Assembly (NCBI RefSeq): GCF_014646875.1 | Contig: NZ_BMOC01000015.1 | Coordinates: 1-64,000, forward strand | Length of the DNA: 64,000 nt | Source: Halobellus salinus | Lineage (GTDB): Archaea > Halobacteriota > Halobacteria > Halobacteriales > Haloferacaceae | Direction of reading: 5' to 3' | Shown here: one piece after another, positions 24,442 to 32,474 of the stretch | How positions within the stretch are numbered: the first letter of the stretch is position 1 | Layout: each line of letters starts with the position of its first letter | Position numbers and translations under genes: made by a program | Notes under the pieces: model-generated | Told to the model about the DNA's origin: nothing | Databases searched by the model: none | The model's input: only the letters and a program-made list of their open reading frames with translations

Positions 24442-25809
24442 ATGCAACTGTTCGGGTCGAGCGGTACCCGGGGCGTCGTCGGCGAGGGGCTCTCCCCCGA
24501 GTTCGTTCTCCGGATCGCGAAGGCCGCGGGCACCGCGTGGTCGGCCGACCGCGTTTTTGTGGCCCGCGACACGCGGACCTCCGGTGAGATGTTCGAGAAC
24601 GCCGCCGCGAGCGGGCTCGTGAGTGTCGGTGTCGACGTCGACCGGTTGGGACCGACCCCGACGCCCGCTGCCGTCCGGTACGCCGACGTCCGCGAACGCC
24701 CGGGGCTCGTGATCACCGCTTCCCACAACCCCCCGGCGTACAACGGGGTAAAACTCGTCGGCGCCGACGGGGTCGAACTCGGCGTCGACCGGCTCGAACG
24801 GGTCGAAGAGCACATTCTCGCCGAGGAGTTCGCGATCGCGGCGTGGGACGAAGTCGGCGCGGTTGACCGGGTCGACGCCGCGAACCGCGCGTACGTTTCG
24901 GACCTGCTCGCCGGCGTCGACCGCGAGGGCATCGCCGACGCCGACCTCACGGTCGCGCTTGACCCCGGCCACGGCGCGGGCGCGCTGACCAGCCCGGAGT
25001 TCTTCCGACGGCTCGGGTGCGACGTCGTCACAGTCAACGCCACGCCCGACGGCTTCTTCCCCGGTCGACAGCCCGAGCCGGTGGCCTCCCGGCTCGACGA
25101 CCTCCGGTCGCTCGTGACCGCTGCCGACGCGGACGTGGGGATCGCCCACGACGGCGACGCCGACCGAGCGATCTTCGTGGACGAGACCGGCGCGTTCGTG
25201 GCGGGGGAGGCGTCGCTGGCGGCGCTCGCGGCCGCGGAACTCGACCCCGGCGACACCGCGGTCGCGGCGGTGAACGTCTCCCAGCGGTTGGTGGACGTCT
25301 GCGACCGGGTCGGCGCGGACTTACAGCTCACCCCGATCGGGTCGACCAACATCATCACCCGGATCCGGGGGCTCCGGGCGGCGGGCGAGCGGGTGCCGAT
25401 CGCGGGCGAGGGCAACGGCGGGGTCTTCTTCACCGACCACCGCCTGGTTCGGGACGGCGCCTACACGGGGGCGAAGTTCTTGGAACTCGTCGCCGACCGA
25501 CCGGCCAGCGAGCTCGTCGCGCCGTACACCGACTACGAGAACGTCCGGATCAACCTCACCTACGATACGGACGCTGAACTCGACGCCGTGCTCGAAGCCG
25601 CCCGGGAGTTCGCGGCGTCGGCCGACGCCGACCCCGACACCAAAGACGGCTACCGGTTGGACTACGGCGACGCGTGGGTGCTGGTGCGACCGTCCGGGAC
25701 CGAGCCCAAAGTTCGGATCTACGCGGAGGCCCGCAACGCCGACCGCGCCCGGGGGCTCGCCGAAGACGCCGCCGACCCGCTCCGCGCGGCGCTCGACGCC
25801 GCCGACTGA
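24442..25809 (+). CDS. glmM: Phosphoglucosamine mutase / phosphohexomutase
   Basis: The 455-residue alpha-D-phosphohexomutase has all four signatures: active serine loop VITASHNPPAYNGVKL (about 90-105), metal loop IAHDGDADRAIFVD, sugar loop GEGNGGVFF, and phosphate loop VRPSGTEPKVRIYAEA near the C-terminus. It interconverts sugar 6- and 1-phosphates. Archaeal members of this group serve glucosamine or mannose activation for glycans. The exact sugar is not certain, so the symbol is a family assignment. Confidence 0.85.
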   Translation: MQLFGSSGTRGVVGEGLSPEFVLRIAKAAGTAWSADRVFVARDTRTSGEMFENAAASGLVSVGVDVDRLGPTPTPAAVRYADVRERPGLVITASHNPPAYNGVKLVGADGVELGVDRLERVEEHILAEEFAIAAWDEVGAVDRVDAANRAYVSDLLAGVDREGIADADLTVALDPGHGAGALTSPEFFRRLGCDVVTVNATPDGFFPGRQPEPVASRLDDLRSLVTAADADVGIAHDGDADRAIFVDETGAFVAGEASLAALAAAELDPGDTAVAAVNVSQRLVDVCDRVGADLQLTPIGSTNIITRIRGLRAAGERVPIAGEGNGGVFFTDHRLVRDGAYTGAKFLELVADRPASELVAPYTDYENVRINLTYDTDAELDAVLEAAREFAASADADPDTKDGYRLDYGDAWVLVRPSGTEPKVRIYAEARNADRARGLAEDAADPLRAALDAAD

Positions 25810-25814
25810 CCGGT

Positions 25815-26087
25815 TCATACGGCGAGTATGCCGAACAACAGACAGACCGCGCCGAGCACCAGCAGTCCGACGCCGCGCTCGATCGATCCGCGTTCCAGAA
25901 CCGTCTCTCTCGGCTCGACCGGTCCCTCGTCGACCGGCCCCAGCCAGTCGGTTGCATCTCCGGGGCTGCTGGAGTCGTCGGGCCCGGAGCCAGCGAGCCG
26001 CCGGACCGCCCGCCCAACTCGGAGCGAGCGCGCGCCGTACAACAGACACACGAGCCCGACACCGATCGTGACAGCCGCGACGAGCAT
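25815..26087 (-). CDS. Small membrane protein with two helices, unknown
   Basis: The protein has 90 residues from the ATG at 26087. A hydrophobic helix begins directly (MLVAAVTIGVGLVCLLYGARSL). A hydrophilic loop rich in Gly, Ser and Asp follows, and a second helix (VGLLVLGAVCLLFGILAV) ends the protein. I do not recognise the family. The start lies four bases after the stop of the preceding gene, so it belongs to the hisI operon. A TTG-initiated extension to 26117 would overlap that gene and is less likely. Confidence 0.62.
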   Translation of the reverse strand: MLVAAVTIGVGLVCLLYGARSLRVGRAVRRLAGSGPDDSSSPGDATDWLGPVDEGPVEPRETVLERGSIERGVGLLVLGAVCLLFGILAV

Positions 26088-26091
26088 CGAC

Positions 26092-27276
26092 TCAGGCGTC
26101 GCCGCCCCTCCCCTCAAGCGCGGTCACAAGCCGGTCGCGGGCGCCCCGGAGCCGCTCGAGTTCGGCCGCCGCGGTTCCCGACTGCACCGCGGCCAGCTCG
26201 TCGGCGTCAAGCTCCTGGTGGGCGCGAGTGGCGCGGCGGAGCGTCCGGTAGTCGTCCCGCCGAGTCAGGTCGCGGACGGTCCTCACCCGCGCGACCGTCT
26301 CCTCGTCGGCGAACCGCCCGAGCAGCGACACGAGTTCGCGGGCCCGGAACCGGAGTTCCTCCCGGGGCGGCGGCGGTAGCGACACGGTTAGGGGCTCCCC
26401 CGAGAGGCGCTCGAGGTAGGTCCGGTGGACCGCGACGGTCGTCTGGAGCAGTCCGGGGTCCTCGGCGTAGTGGTCCAGTTTCGACCCGGTGTAGTCAGCG
26501 TACTCCAACAGGGTGGGGATCGGCTCGTCGGCGTCGGGGCTCTCGGCGGCGAACTCCCGGAGGTCCCGCGGCGGCGACCGGAACTCGACCAGCGGGAACG
26601 CCTCCGTGCGGTCGAGGAAGTCGACGACCGCGGCGATCGACGCCGACGCGTAGAACTCGTCGAACTCCTCGACCACGGCGTCGTTGTACGCCTCGATCGG
26701 ATCGGTCAGCTCCGCGACCGGCGCGTCGAGGTCGGCCTCGCCGACCGCCAACCACGCCGCGCGCTCGTCGATCTCCTCGTCGAGGGCACGCCGGCAGAGC
26801 CGGGCGTCCCGTTTGGCCTTCGCGACCGCCTCCGCGGCGTCCTCGCGGCGGTCGAGCAGGTCGACGTACGCGGCAGCAGGCTCCAGATCCTCCCGGGCGC
26901 CGTCGAAGTCGGACTCGCTCAGCCGCCGTTGGTCCAACCGCTCCCCGGCGGCCGAAAACGCGTCGCTGGCCGGCGTGTCGTCGCGGTCCTCAACCAGGCC
27001 GAGGAACGTGTCCTGAAACTCCACGTACGCCTGGAAGTCGCCGGTTCCGGTCGCCGACCCCTCGTAGCGGTCCAGAAGCTGTGCCGCCTTCCGGTAGGCG
27101 TCAGCGGCGTCGACCACGGCGGCCTCCCCGATCGACTCGATCTCGGATTCGACCGCCGAGAGGCGCTCTCTCGCGTTCCGGAGATCTTCGGCCCGCGTTT
27201 CAGCCTCCTCCACCCGGGCCGCCGCGTCGCCGGCCGCCGCGTCGTCGCCGTCTACTGCCGAATCCAGCCCCGACAT
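26092..27276 (-). CDS. Haloarchaeal coiled-coil protein, function unknown
   Basis: The 394-residue, highly acidic protein is almost wholly helical. Heptad-like segments lie at about 20-75 (EEAETRAEDLRNARERLSAV), 110-165 and 355-390. The middle contains YLERLSGEPLTVSLPPPPREELRFRARELVSLL. Proteins of this size occur widely in haloarchaea as an uncharacterised family. Structural-maintenance-like coiled coils are suggested, but no ATPase motifs are present. It follows hisI by four bases and precedes the small membrane protein by four, so the three are one operon. Confidence 0.72.
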   Translation of the reverse strand: MSGLDSAVDGDDAAAGDAAARVEEAETRAEDLRNARERLSAVESEIESIGEAAVVDAADAYRKAAQLLDRYEGSATGTGDFQAYVEFQDTFLGLVEDRDDTPASDAFSAAGERLDQRRLSESDFDGAREDLEPAAAYVDLLDRREDAAEAVAKAKRDARLCRRALDEEIDERAAWLAVGEADLDAPVAELTDPIEAYNDAVVEEFDEFYASASIAAVVDFLDRTEAFPLVEFRSPPRDLREFAAESPDADEPIPTLLEYADYTGSKLDHYAEDPGLLQTTVAVHRTYLERLSGEPLTVSLPPPPREELRFRARELVSLLGRFADEETVARVRTVRDLTRRDDYRTLRRATRAHQELDADELAAVQSGTAAAELERLRGARDRLVTALEGRGGDA

Positions 27277-27280
27277 CGGG

Positions 27281-27649
27281 TCACCCGTACACCTCGTCGG
27301 GGTCGAACACCCGCTCGCCGACGTGGTCGCCGTTGACCGTGCGGTGGAAACACGACCGGTGGCCGGTGTGGCACGCGCCGCCGGCCTGGTCGACCAGATA
27401 CAGGAGGGTGTCGGCGTCGCAGTCGACGCGGATCTCCCCGACGGCCTGGGTGTGGCCGCTCGTGGCGCCCTTTTCCCAGAGCTCCTCGCGGCTCCGGGAG
27501 TAGTAGTGAGCCCGGCCGGTCTCTCTTGTGCGCTCGAGCGCCTCCGGCGACACGTACGCGAGCATGAGCACCTCGCCGGAGTCGGCGTCCTGCGCCACGG
27601 CGGGGACGAGACCGTCCGCGCCGAACTCCACCTCGACGTCGTCTGTCAT
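27281..27649 (-). CDS. hisI: Phosphoribosyl-AMP cyclohydrolase
   Basis: The 122-residue enzyme performs the third step of histidine synthesis, opening the purine ring of PR-AMP. The signature [21 protein letters not shown] starts the fold. [24 protein letters not shown] carries the DCDAD metal site, and the zinc cysteines lie in [14 protein letters not shown]. HisE is not fused, as in most archaea. The ATG at 27649 is used; the upstream frame to 27952 overlaps pibD in a different frame and is not coding. Confidence 0.94.
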   Translation of the reverse strand: MTDDVEVEFGADGLVPAVAQDADSGEVLMLAYVSPEALERTRETGRAHYYSRSREELWEKGATSGHTQAVGEIRVDCDADTLLYLVDQAGGACHTGHRSCFHRTVNGDHVGERVFDPDEVYG

Positions 27650-27735
27650 ACTCAGGTCCAGGCGGGTCCGGCCGATAGGTCTTTTGCCCCCTCTCACGCG
27701 GCGACTTGGTCTGCGACCGAGGCGGGGTCGATCCG

Positions 27736-28728
27736 TCAAACCACACCGAGCGCGCCCAACACCCCGAACACAACGTCGCCGTAGACGAACGCGATCAGGG
27801 TCCCGACGAACATCGGGACGATGAACGGGATTCCCGGCGAGACCCACACCGCGTCGCGTTCGGTCACGACCGCCAGGCCCTCGCGGAGTGTCTCCGGGGA
27901 GGTGCCGTACGCCGTTCCGTCGATGCTGTCGAGGAACGCGTCCGCACCCCACGGGTCCGCCGGGTCGGCGTCGTACGCGGCGTCCGAGTCGGGCGGGGTG
28001 GCTTCGCCGCCGCCGTCGCCGACCGCGCCGACCGCGCCGTCGGTCGGATCATGCGTCTCGCCGATGCTCGCCGGGTCGCGCGCCCACCCGGGGTTCGACC
28101 GGACGGCCGCTAGGCTCGTCCCCCGCCACCGGAGGTACATGCGGAGAGCGTCGATGTCGAGTCCGTTCCGGGTGTACCCCTGGGTGGTCTCGAACAGCCG
28201 GCCGTGGGCGGTCGGCAGCGCCGAAATATCGGTCCGGCGACCGAACAGCGCCACCGGAACGGTCACCTCCCCGTCAGCAAGGTTCCGCGCCAGGATCGCG
28301 AGGGGATAACCCGCGGCCACCACCACGGTGTTCGTGAGGACGGTCATGGAGAAAACGCCCAGGGTGGTCACGACGACCGGGAGGCTAAACCCCGCGAAGT
28401 AGTAGCTCGGAAACGTCGGGAGCAGCACCGAGATCGCGATCAGCGCCTTGGCGTCGGCGCCGCCGAACCCGCCCAGCCGCCAGAACAGGTACGCGATCGG
28501 CGCGACCAGCAGGAGGCTGATGCCGACCCGAACGAAAAACAGCGCGTCGCCCGGCGCCGACAGCGAGCGGTGCCCGACGGCGTCCCACACGAGCAGGAGC
28601 GCCCCGAGACCGACGAGTGGGTACCACGCCCGGCTCGGCACCCGACGGATCTTGACGTCCCGCCACGCGGCCCACCCGAGCACCGGGAGCACGGCCAACC
28701 GGAGAACGTCCGGCACGCTGGCGACCAT
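27736..28728 (-). CDS. pibD: Prepilin/prearchaellin peptidase (A24 family)
   Basis: The membrane aspartyl protease has 330 residues. It keeps both catalytic sites: [16 protein letters not shown] (Asp24) and [14 protein letters not shown] (Asp92), a variant of the GxGD box. It removes class III signal peptides from archaellins and type IV pilins. After the core is a long hydrophilic insertion (about 190-295, Asp/Gly/Ala-rich) before the final helix. The start at 28728 gives the usual short first helix. The gene is divergent from the peroxiredoxin. Confidence 0.9.
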   Translation of the reverse strand: MVASVPDVLRLAVLPVLGWAAWRDVKIRRVPSRAWYPLVGLGALLLVWDAVGHRSLSAPGDALFFVRVGISLLLVAPIAYLFWRLGGFGGADAKALIAISVLLPTFPSYYFAGFSLPVVVTTLGVFSMTVLTNTVVVAAGYPLAILARNLADGEVTVPVALFGRRTDISALPTAHGRLFETTQGYTRNGLDIDALRMYLRWRGTSLAAVRSNPGWARDPASIGETHDPTDGAVGAVGDGGGEATPPDSDAAYDADPADPWGADAFLDSIDGTAYGTSPETLREGLAVVTERDAVWVSPGIPFIVPMFVGTLIAFVYGDVVFGVLGALGVV

Positions 28729-28804
28729 ACAGGGGGAGCGATCCCGGAGGTGTTGTAGCTTGTGTTTGCACACCGTCCGACCGCGGCCGGAGGCGGTCGT
28801 GCAG

Positions 28805-28813
28805 GATTTAATA
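28805..28813 (+). promoter_or_regulatory. TATA box for the peroxiredoxin gene
   Basis: ATTTAATAC lies about 29 bases before the ATG at 28838, giving a leaderless transcript. Confidence 0.55.
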
Positions 28814-28837
28814 CTCGAGCGCTCCGACACATAGCTG

Positions 28838-29311
28838 ATGCCTCAAACCGGAGACACAGCACCGGCGTTTTCGGCGACGCGTGGCACGAGTAATCACGAA
28901 TCGTTCGCCCTCGACAACGCAGTGGGCGACGGCCCGGTCGTTCTGGCGTTCTTCCCAGGGGCGTTCACGCCGCCGTGTACGAACGAGATGATCACGCTCC
29001 AGGATCGCCTCGAGCGGTTCGAGGACGCCGGCGCGACCGTCTACGGCGTGAGCGCCGACTCCCCGTTCTCCCAGGGGTCGTTCCGCGAGGAACACGGAAT
29101 CGAGTTCGACCTCGTCAGTGACATGGGCGGCGCGGCCATCGACGCCTACGACCTCGAAATCGACATCGAAGAACTCGGCCTCCACGGGATCGCGAACCGG
29201 GCCGTGTTCGTGATCGACGACGAGGGCACGATCACGTACAGTTGGGTCGCCGACGACCCGACCAACGAACCAGACTACGACGAGCTCCTCGATGCGGTGG
29301 AAGACGCCTGA
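28838..29311 (+). CDS. Peroxiredoxin (AhpC/TSA family, 1-Cys)
   Basis: The 157-residue thioredoxin-fold peroxidase has its peroxidatic Cys47 in FFPGAFTPPCTNEM, the place of the usual TxxC motif (here PPC). GVSADSPFSQGSFREEHGIEFDLVSD follows. No second cysteine is present, so a 1-Cys or AhpE-like mechanism with an external thiol partner is likely. It reduces hydrogen peroxide and organic peroxides in the cytoplasm. A short AT-rich TATA lies before it. The downstream 650 bases hold no gene. Confidence 0.88.
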   Translation: MPQTGDTAPAFSATRGTSNHESFALDNAVGDGPVVLAFFPGAFTPPCTNEMITLQDRLERFEDAGATVYGVSADSPFSQGSFREEHGIEFDLVSDMGGAAIDAYDLEIDIEELGLHGIANRAVFVIDDEGTITYSWVADDPTNEPDYDELLDAVEDA

Positions 29312-29348
29312 CACGGTCTACAGAATGTCGAGGCGAGTGCATCGGGGT

Positions 29349-29400
29349 CGTTCGGAAATCTTCGATTTCCGTGATCACGAGAATCGAAGATTCTCGAACG
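29349..29400. repeat. 52-base composite palindrome downstream of the peroxiredoxin gene
   Basis: The two 26-base halves around the centre 29374/29375 (GTGATCAC) pair at 22 of 26 positions. Each half contains its own hairpin, GGAAATC-TTC-GATTTCC and GAGAATC-GAA-GATTCTC. It could end the peroxiredoxin transcript or be a dispersed haloarchaeal palindrome. A related, shorter hairpin occurs near 48946-48960. Confidence 0.7.
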
Positions 29401-29569
29401 ATGTGACCCCGCGGGTGAAGCCGACACGAAGATCTTATCAATATGTGCCAGCATCAACGAGTACAGTCAGAAACCCCCAAAGACGGATTAACGACCGTAA
29501 TCCAATGCTGACTGAGCAAGATTTGAAATGCGACTCCTCTCAAGACCCGTGCTTTGGCGCGGTGCGACG

Positions 29570-29739
29570 GGAGTTGTCGGGCGGGGTGGAGACGCCGGCC
29601 CTCACGGACACAGCAAGTGTTCGGGTGTGAATTCCAGCCGACTCTTCAGAGAGAAGGTCGAGGGGAATTACATTCGCCTGCGGGCGCAGTGCTGACCCAA
29701 CACGGTGAAGCCTCGGGGCTTGTCCCCGAGGTAGTTCAC
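29570..29739 (+). mobile_element. Relic of the 3' end of a TnpB-type element
   Basis: The region ends in a hairpin CCTCGGGG-CTTGT-CCCCGAGG (29711-29731) followed by TAGTTCAC, the pattern of haloarchaeal IS1341/IS605 right ends. Before it, fragments such as GGVETPALTDTASV in one frame and GELHSPAGAVLTQHGEASGLVPEVVH in another look like frameshifted C-terminal TnpB tail and guide-RNA-encoding DNA. No intact transposase is present. The 653-base gap 29312-29964 otherwise holds only the palindrome and a tandem duplication. Confidence 0.5.
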
Positions 29740-29760
29740 TGTCCCTCGCGCGACCGTCGC

Positions 29761-29818
29761 TTCACGGAGCGAGCAGTACTAGGCTGCGCTTCACGGAGCG
29801 AGCAGTACTAGCCTGCGA
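29761..29818. repeat. 29-base tandem duplication
   Basis: Two copies of a 29-base unit beginning TTCACGGAGCGAGCAGTACT stand head to tail; they differ at two positions. They follow directly on the TnpB relic and suggest a local duplication during or after insertion. Confidence 0.85.
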
Positions 29819-29964
29819 TACTCCGTACGCGCGTCTCTCGCTCCAGGGGGTACACAGCGGGCACGCCCGTCCAGGATTGCATACCGTTTTCGTCTCCGCT
29901 GAGGCGTCTGCCCGGGCGAGTCCCTCGAACGTCCCCCGCGGAGCCGCACCCCGACCGCCGAGGC

Positions 29965-30228
29965 CTACCGCTCCGACAACCGGGTGGCCAGCTCCCGGGC
30001 TTTGCGCACGTGGCCGTCGGCTTCGGGGTGACCGGTCGCGTCGATCTCCCCGAGCAGGTCGGCGACGGTGCCCGCCCGATCGGCCACGACCGCCGGATCG
30101 TCGATGTCGCGAACATCGGCGGCAACCGCCTCGGCCTCTCCCAACCACCGGCTCGCCCCGCGATCGACCGGTAACTCGGCTGTCGCGGCCAGTCGCTCGT
30201 ACAACTCGACCCGTGGATCGTCGGCCAT
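29965..30228 (-). CDS. Small haloarchaeal protein, unknown
   Basis: This 87-residue, acidic protein is predicted helical throughout (ADDPRVELYERLAATAELP, then VADLLGEIDATGHPEADGH and ARELATRLSER). No motif is recognised. It looks like a real gene because it begins at an ATG with typical haloarchaeal acidic composition and stays open in the frame with strong GC3. Longer frames on the same strand are out of phase and have basic, non-halophilic composition. Confidence 0.6.
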   Translation of the reverse strand: MADDPRVELYERLAATAELPVDRGASRWLGEAEAVAADVRDIDDPAVVADRAGTVADLLGEIDATGHPEADGHVRKARELATRLSER

Positions 30229-30496
30229 CGGATTCTCATACGTCGCATTGCGGCCGAACCACTTGTGACTGTTGGAGCAGCCGACAGGAGACACGAGGTG
30301 ATACTGACCCCGTCTACCGAGTGCGGACGGCGGACGCGGCGCTCTGCGGGACAGCGTGGGAGGACGCAGCCTGAGTCGACATCGCCGGCCGCACGCGCCT
30401 CGGCACCGAACGGGGGTTCGCCGGTAGGAAAGCGTCACGACGGATATACTGCGGCGTTGCAGCCTCGCGAGCGTCCGGAAACGCGGACGCCGTGTC

Positions 30497-30886
30497 TCAG
30501 ATGACGCGGTTCTGGAGGTAGTCGAGGTGCTTCGCGTTGTAGACGATCCGCACCTCGTCGGCGGCGGGCGACCCGATGCAGGTCAGCCGCACGTTCTTGT
30601 CTTCGACCTCCTCGTCGGAGAGGATCTGCTGCATATCCATATCGATGTCGCCCTGCTTGACGATCGCGGCGCAGTTCGCGCACGCGCCGGCGCGGCACGA
30701 GAACGGCCAGTCATAGCCCTGCGCCTCGGCGGCTTCCAAGATGTACTCGCCCTGGTTGACCTCGAGCGTGCCGTAGTCCTCGTCGCCGAGGTCGGCGCCA
30801 TCTGCCTTCTCGAAGAGGTCGTCGGCGTCCATGTCCCAGCCCTCGTCCTCGACTACCTCGTAGTTCAGGTATTCTACTGTAGGCAT
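30497..30886 (-). CDS. fdx: Halobacterial-type 2Fe-2S ferredoxin
   Basis: The 129-residue protein is the typical haloarchaeal plant-type ferredoxin with an acidic N-terminal insertion (about 5-40, [21 protein letters not shown]) and a plant-type core. The cluster ligands are Cys64, Cys69, Cys72 (CRAGACANC) and Cys103 (LTCIGSP). It accepts electrons from pyruvate and 2-oxoglutarate oxidoreductases. It is one of the most abundant soluble proteins of halophiles. The ATG at 30886 is preferred to a TTG one codon upstream. Confidence 0.96.
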   Translation of the reverse strand: MPTVEYLNYEVVEDEGWDMDADDLFEKADGADLGDEDYGTLEVNQGEYILEAAEAQGYDWPFSCRAGACANCAAIVKQGDIDMDMQQILSDEEVEDKNVRLTCIGSPAADEVRIVYNAKHLDYLQNRVI

Positions 30887-30961
30887 CAATAGAATTGTTG
30901 TGGTGCCATCCCATTAGACTTTGCTGTTCGATCCGGGCCGACGGAGGGGCCGGCGGCCGCT

Positions 30962-32263
30962 TCAGCTCGTCGCCGCCGCGATGGCCTGCTCGAGATCGGC
31001 GATGATGTCCTCTTTGTCTTCGATCCCGACCGACAGCCGGACCATGTCGGACGTGACACCCGCAGCGTTCTGTTCGTCCTCGGTGAGCTGTTGGTGCGTC
31101 GTCGACGCCGGGTGAATCACCAGAGTCTTTGCGTCGCCGACGTTCGCGAGAAGCGACGCGAGTTCGACGTTGTTGACGGTGTCGCGGGCGGCGTCGTACC
31201 CCGCCGCCAGCCCGAACGTGATCATGCCGCCGTAGCCGCCCTCGAGGTACTCGCTGGCCTCCGCGTGGGTCTCGTGGCTCTCTAAGCCGGGGTAGTTGAT
31301 CCACGACACCGCGTCGTGATCCTCGAGGAACTCCGCGACGGCCATCGCGTTCTCGCAGTGCCGTTCCATCCGCATCGGCAGCGATTCCAGCTTCTGGAGG
31401 GTGTTCCACGCGTCGAACGGCGACTGGGCGTTCCCGAGGTCGCGTAGGCCCCTCGCGATCGCGGCGTAGGTGAACGCGGCGTCACCGAACCGCTCTGCGA
31501 AGTTGACGCCGTGGTACGCGGGGTTCGGAGCCCCGATCTCGGGGAACTTCTCGGCGTGGTCGGCCCAGTCGAAGGACCCGCCATCGACGAGGACCCCGCC
31601 GATAGTTGTACCCGCGCCGTGGAGCCACTTGGTGGTCGAGTCCCACACCAGGTCCGCGCCGTGCTCGATCGGCCGGCACAGATAGGGAGTCGCGAAGGTG
31701 TTGTCGACGAACAGCGGGACGCCGTGGTCGTGTGCGATGTCGGCGACCCGCTCAATGTCGGGTGTGACTAAGGCGGGGTTGCCGATCGTCTCCAGGTGGA
31801 CGTAGGCGGTGTCTTCGTCGATCGCCTCCTCGTAGGCGTCGTAATCGAGAGTGTCGACAAACTTCGCCGTGACGCCGCGGCGCTCGACGGTGTGGGTGAA
31901 GTAGGTGTAGGTGCCGCCGTACAGCGACGCCGCGGTGACCACGTTGTCGCCGGCTGACGCGAGCAGGAACGTCCCGAGATCGAGCGCAGCCATCCCCGAG
32001 GCGGTCGCGGCGGCGCCGATCCCGCCCTCCAGCGACGCCAACCGTTCCTGCAGCGTCGCAACCGTTGGGTTCATGAGCCGGGAGTAGATGAACCCCTCCT
32101 TCTCGAGGGCGAACTGCCCCGCGGCGTCCTCGGCGTCGTCGAAGACGTACGAGGTCGTCTGGTGGATCGGCTGTGCCCGCGATCCCGTGGCGGGGTCGGG
32201 TTCCTGTCCGGCGTGGAGGCTTCGCGTCCCGAACCCGAGCGGCGTGTCTTCTTGATCTGCCAT
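30962..32263 (-). CDS. metY: O-acetylhomoserine sulfhydrylase-type PLP enzyme (copy 1)
   Basis: The Cys/Met metabolism PLP protein of 433 residues has the conserved start [40 protein letters not shown] holds the PLP ring and [26 protein letters not shown] carries the PLP lysine. The longer C-terminal insertion is typical of MetY rather than cystathionine synthase. It makes homocysteine or methionine from O-acetylhomoserine and sulfide or methanethiol. A second copy lies next to metX at 35676. A 7-base inverted repeat lies just before the start. Confidence 0.9.
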   Translation of the reverse strand: MADQEDTPLGFGTRSLHAGQEPDPATGSRAQPIHQTTSYVFDDAEDAAGQFALEKEGFIYSRLMNPTVATLQERLASLEGGIGAAATASGMAALDLGTFLLASAGDNVVTAASLYGGTYTYFTHTVERRGVTAKFVDTLDYDAYEEAIDEDTAYVHLETIGNPALVTPDIERVADIAHDHGVPLFVDNTFATPYLCRPIEHGADLVWDSTTKWLHGAGTTIGGVLVDGGSFDWADHAEKFPEIGAPNPAYHGVNFAERFGDAAFTYAAIARGLRDLGNAQSPFDAWNTLQKLESLPMRMERHCENAMAVAEFLEDHDAVSWINYPGLESHETHAEASEYLEGGYGGMITFGLAAGYDAARDTVNNVELASLLANVGDAKTLVIHPASTTHQQLTEDEQNAAGVTSDMVRLSVGIEDKEDIIADLEQAIAAATS

Positions 32264-32279
32264 ACCTCGCTTTCGCGGA

Positions 32280-32295
32280 CCGGTTACCTAACCGG
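32280..32295. promoter_or_regulatory. Inverted repeat before metY copy 1
   Basis: CCGGTTA-CC-TAACCGG is a perfect 7-base inverted repeat, 17-32 bases upstream of the metY start (minus strand), inside the expected core-promoter region. It is a plausible operator for a methionine or sulfur regulator; none is named by the sequence. Confidence 0.45.
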
Positions 32296-32474
32296 CGCGT
32301 CGGTAACAAGTACCGCCGGTATCTTCGACGCACGATCCGCGGGCGGCGCGGCCGTCGGAGTCACCGGTGGAACCGGCGCAGCCCGAACGCCTCGCTGTCG
32401 ACGCCGACTTCGAACGGCCCGTCGCGGCCGTCGACGACAGACATTTGCTGGTGCTTCCCCAACGGTTCGAGCGG

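Noticed and set aside
25674-27503. Open frame of 609 codons on the plus strand
   Set aside because: It lies antisense to the coiled-coil and membrane-protein genes and is an Arg/Pro-rich GC-shadow frame.
29292-29630. Plus-strand gene of 112 codons after the peroxiredoxin
   Set aside because: It begins inside the peroxiredoxin gene, runs through the palindrome and ends in frameshifted TnpB-like words; it is not a coherent protein.
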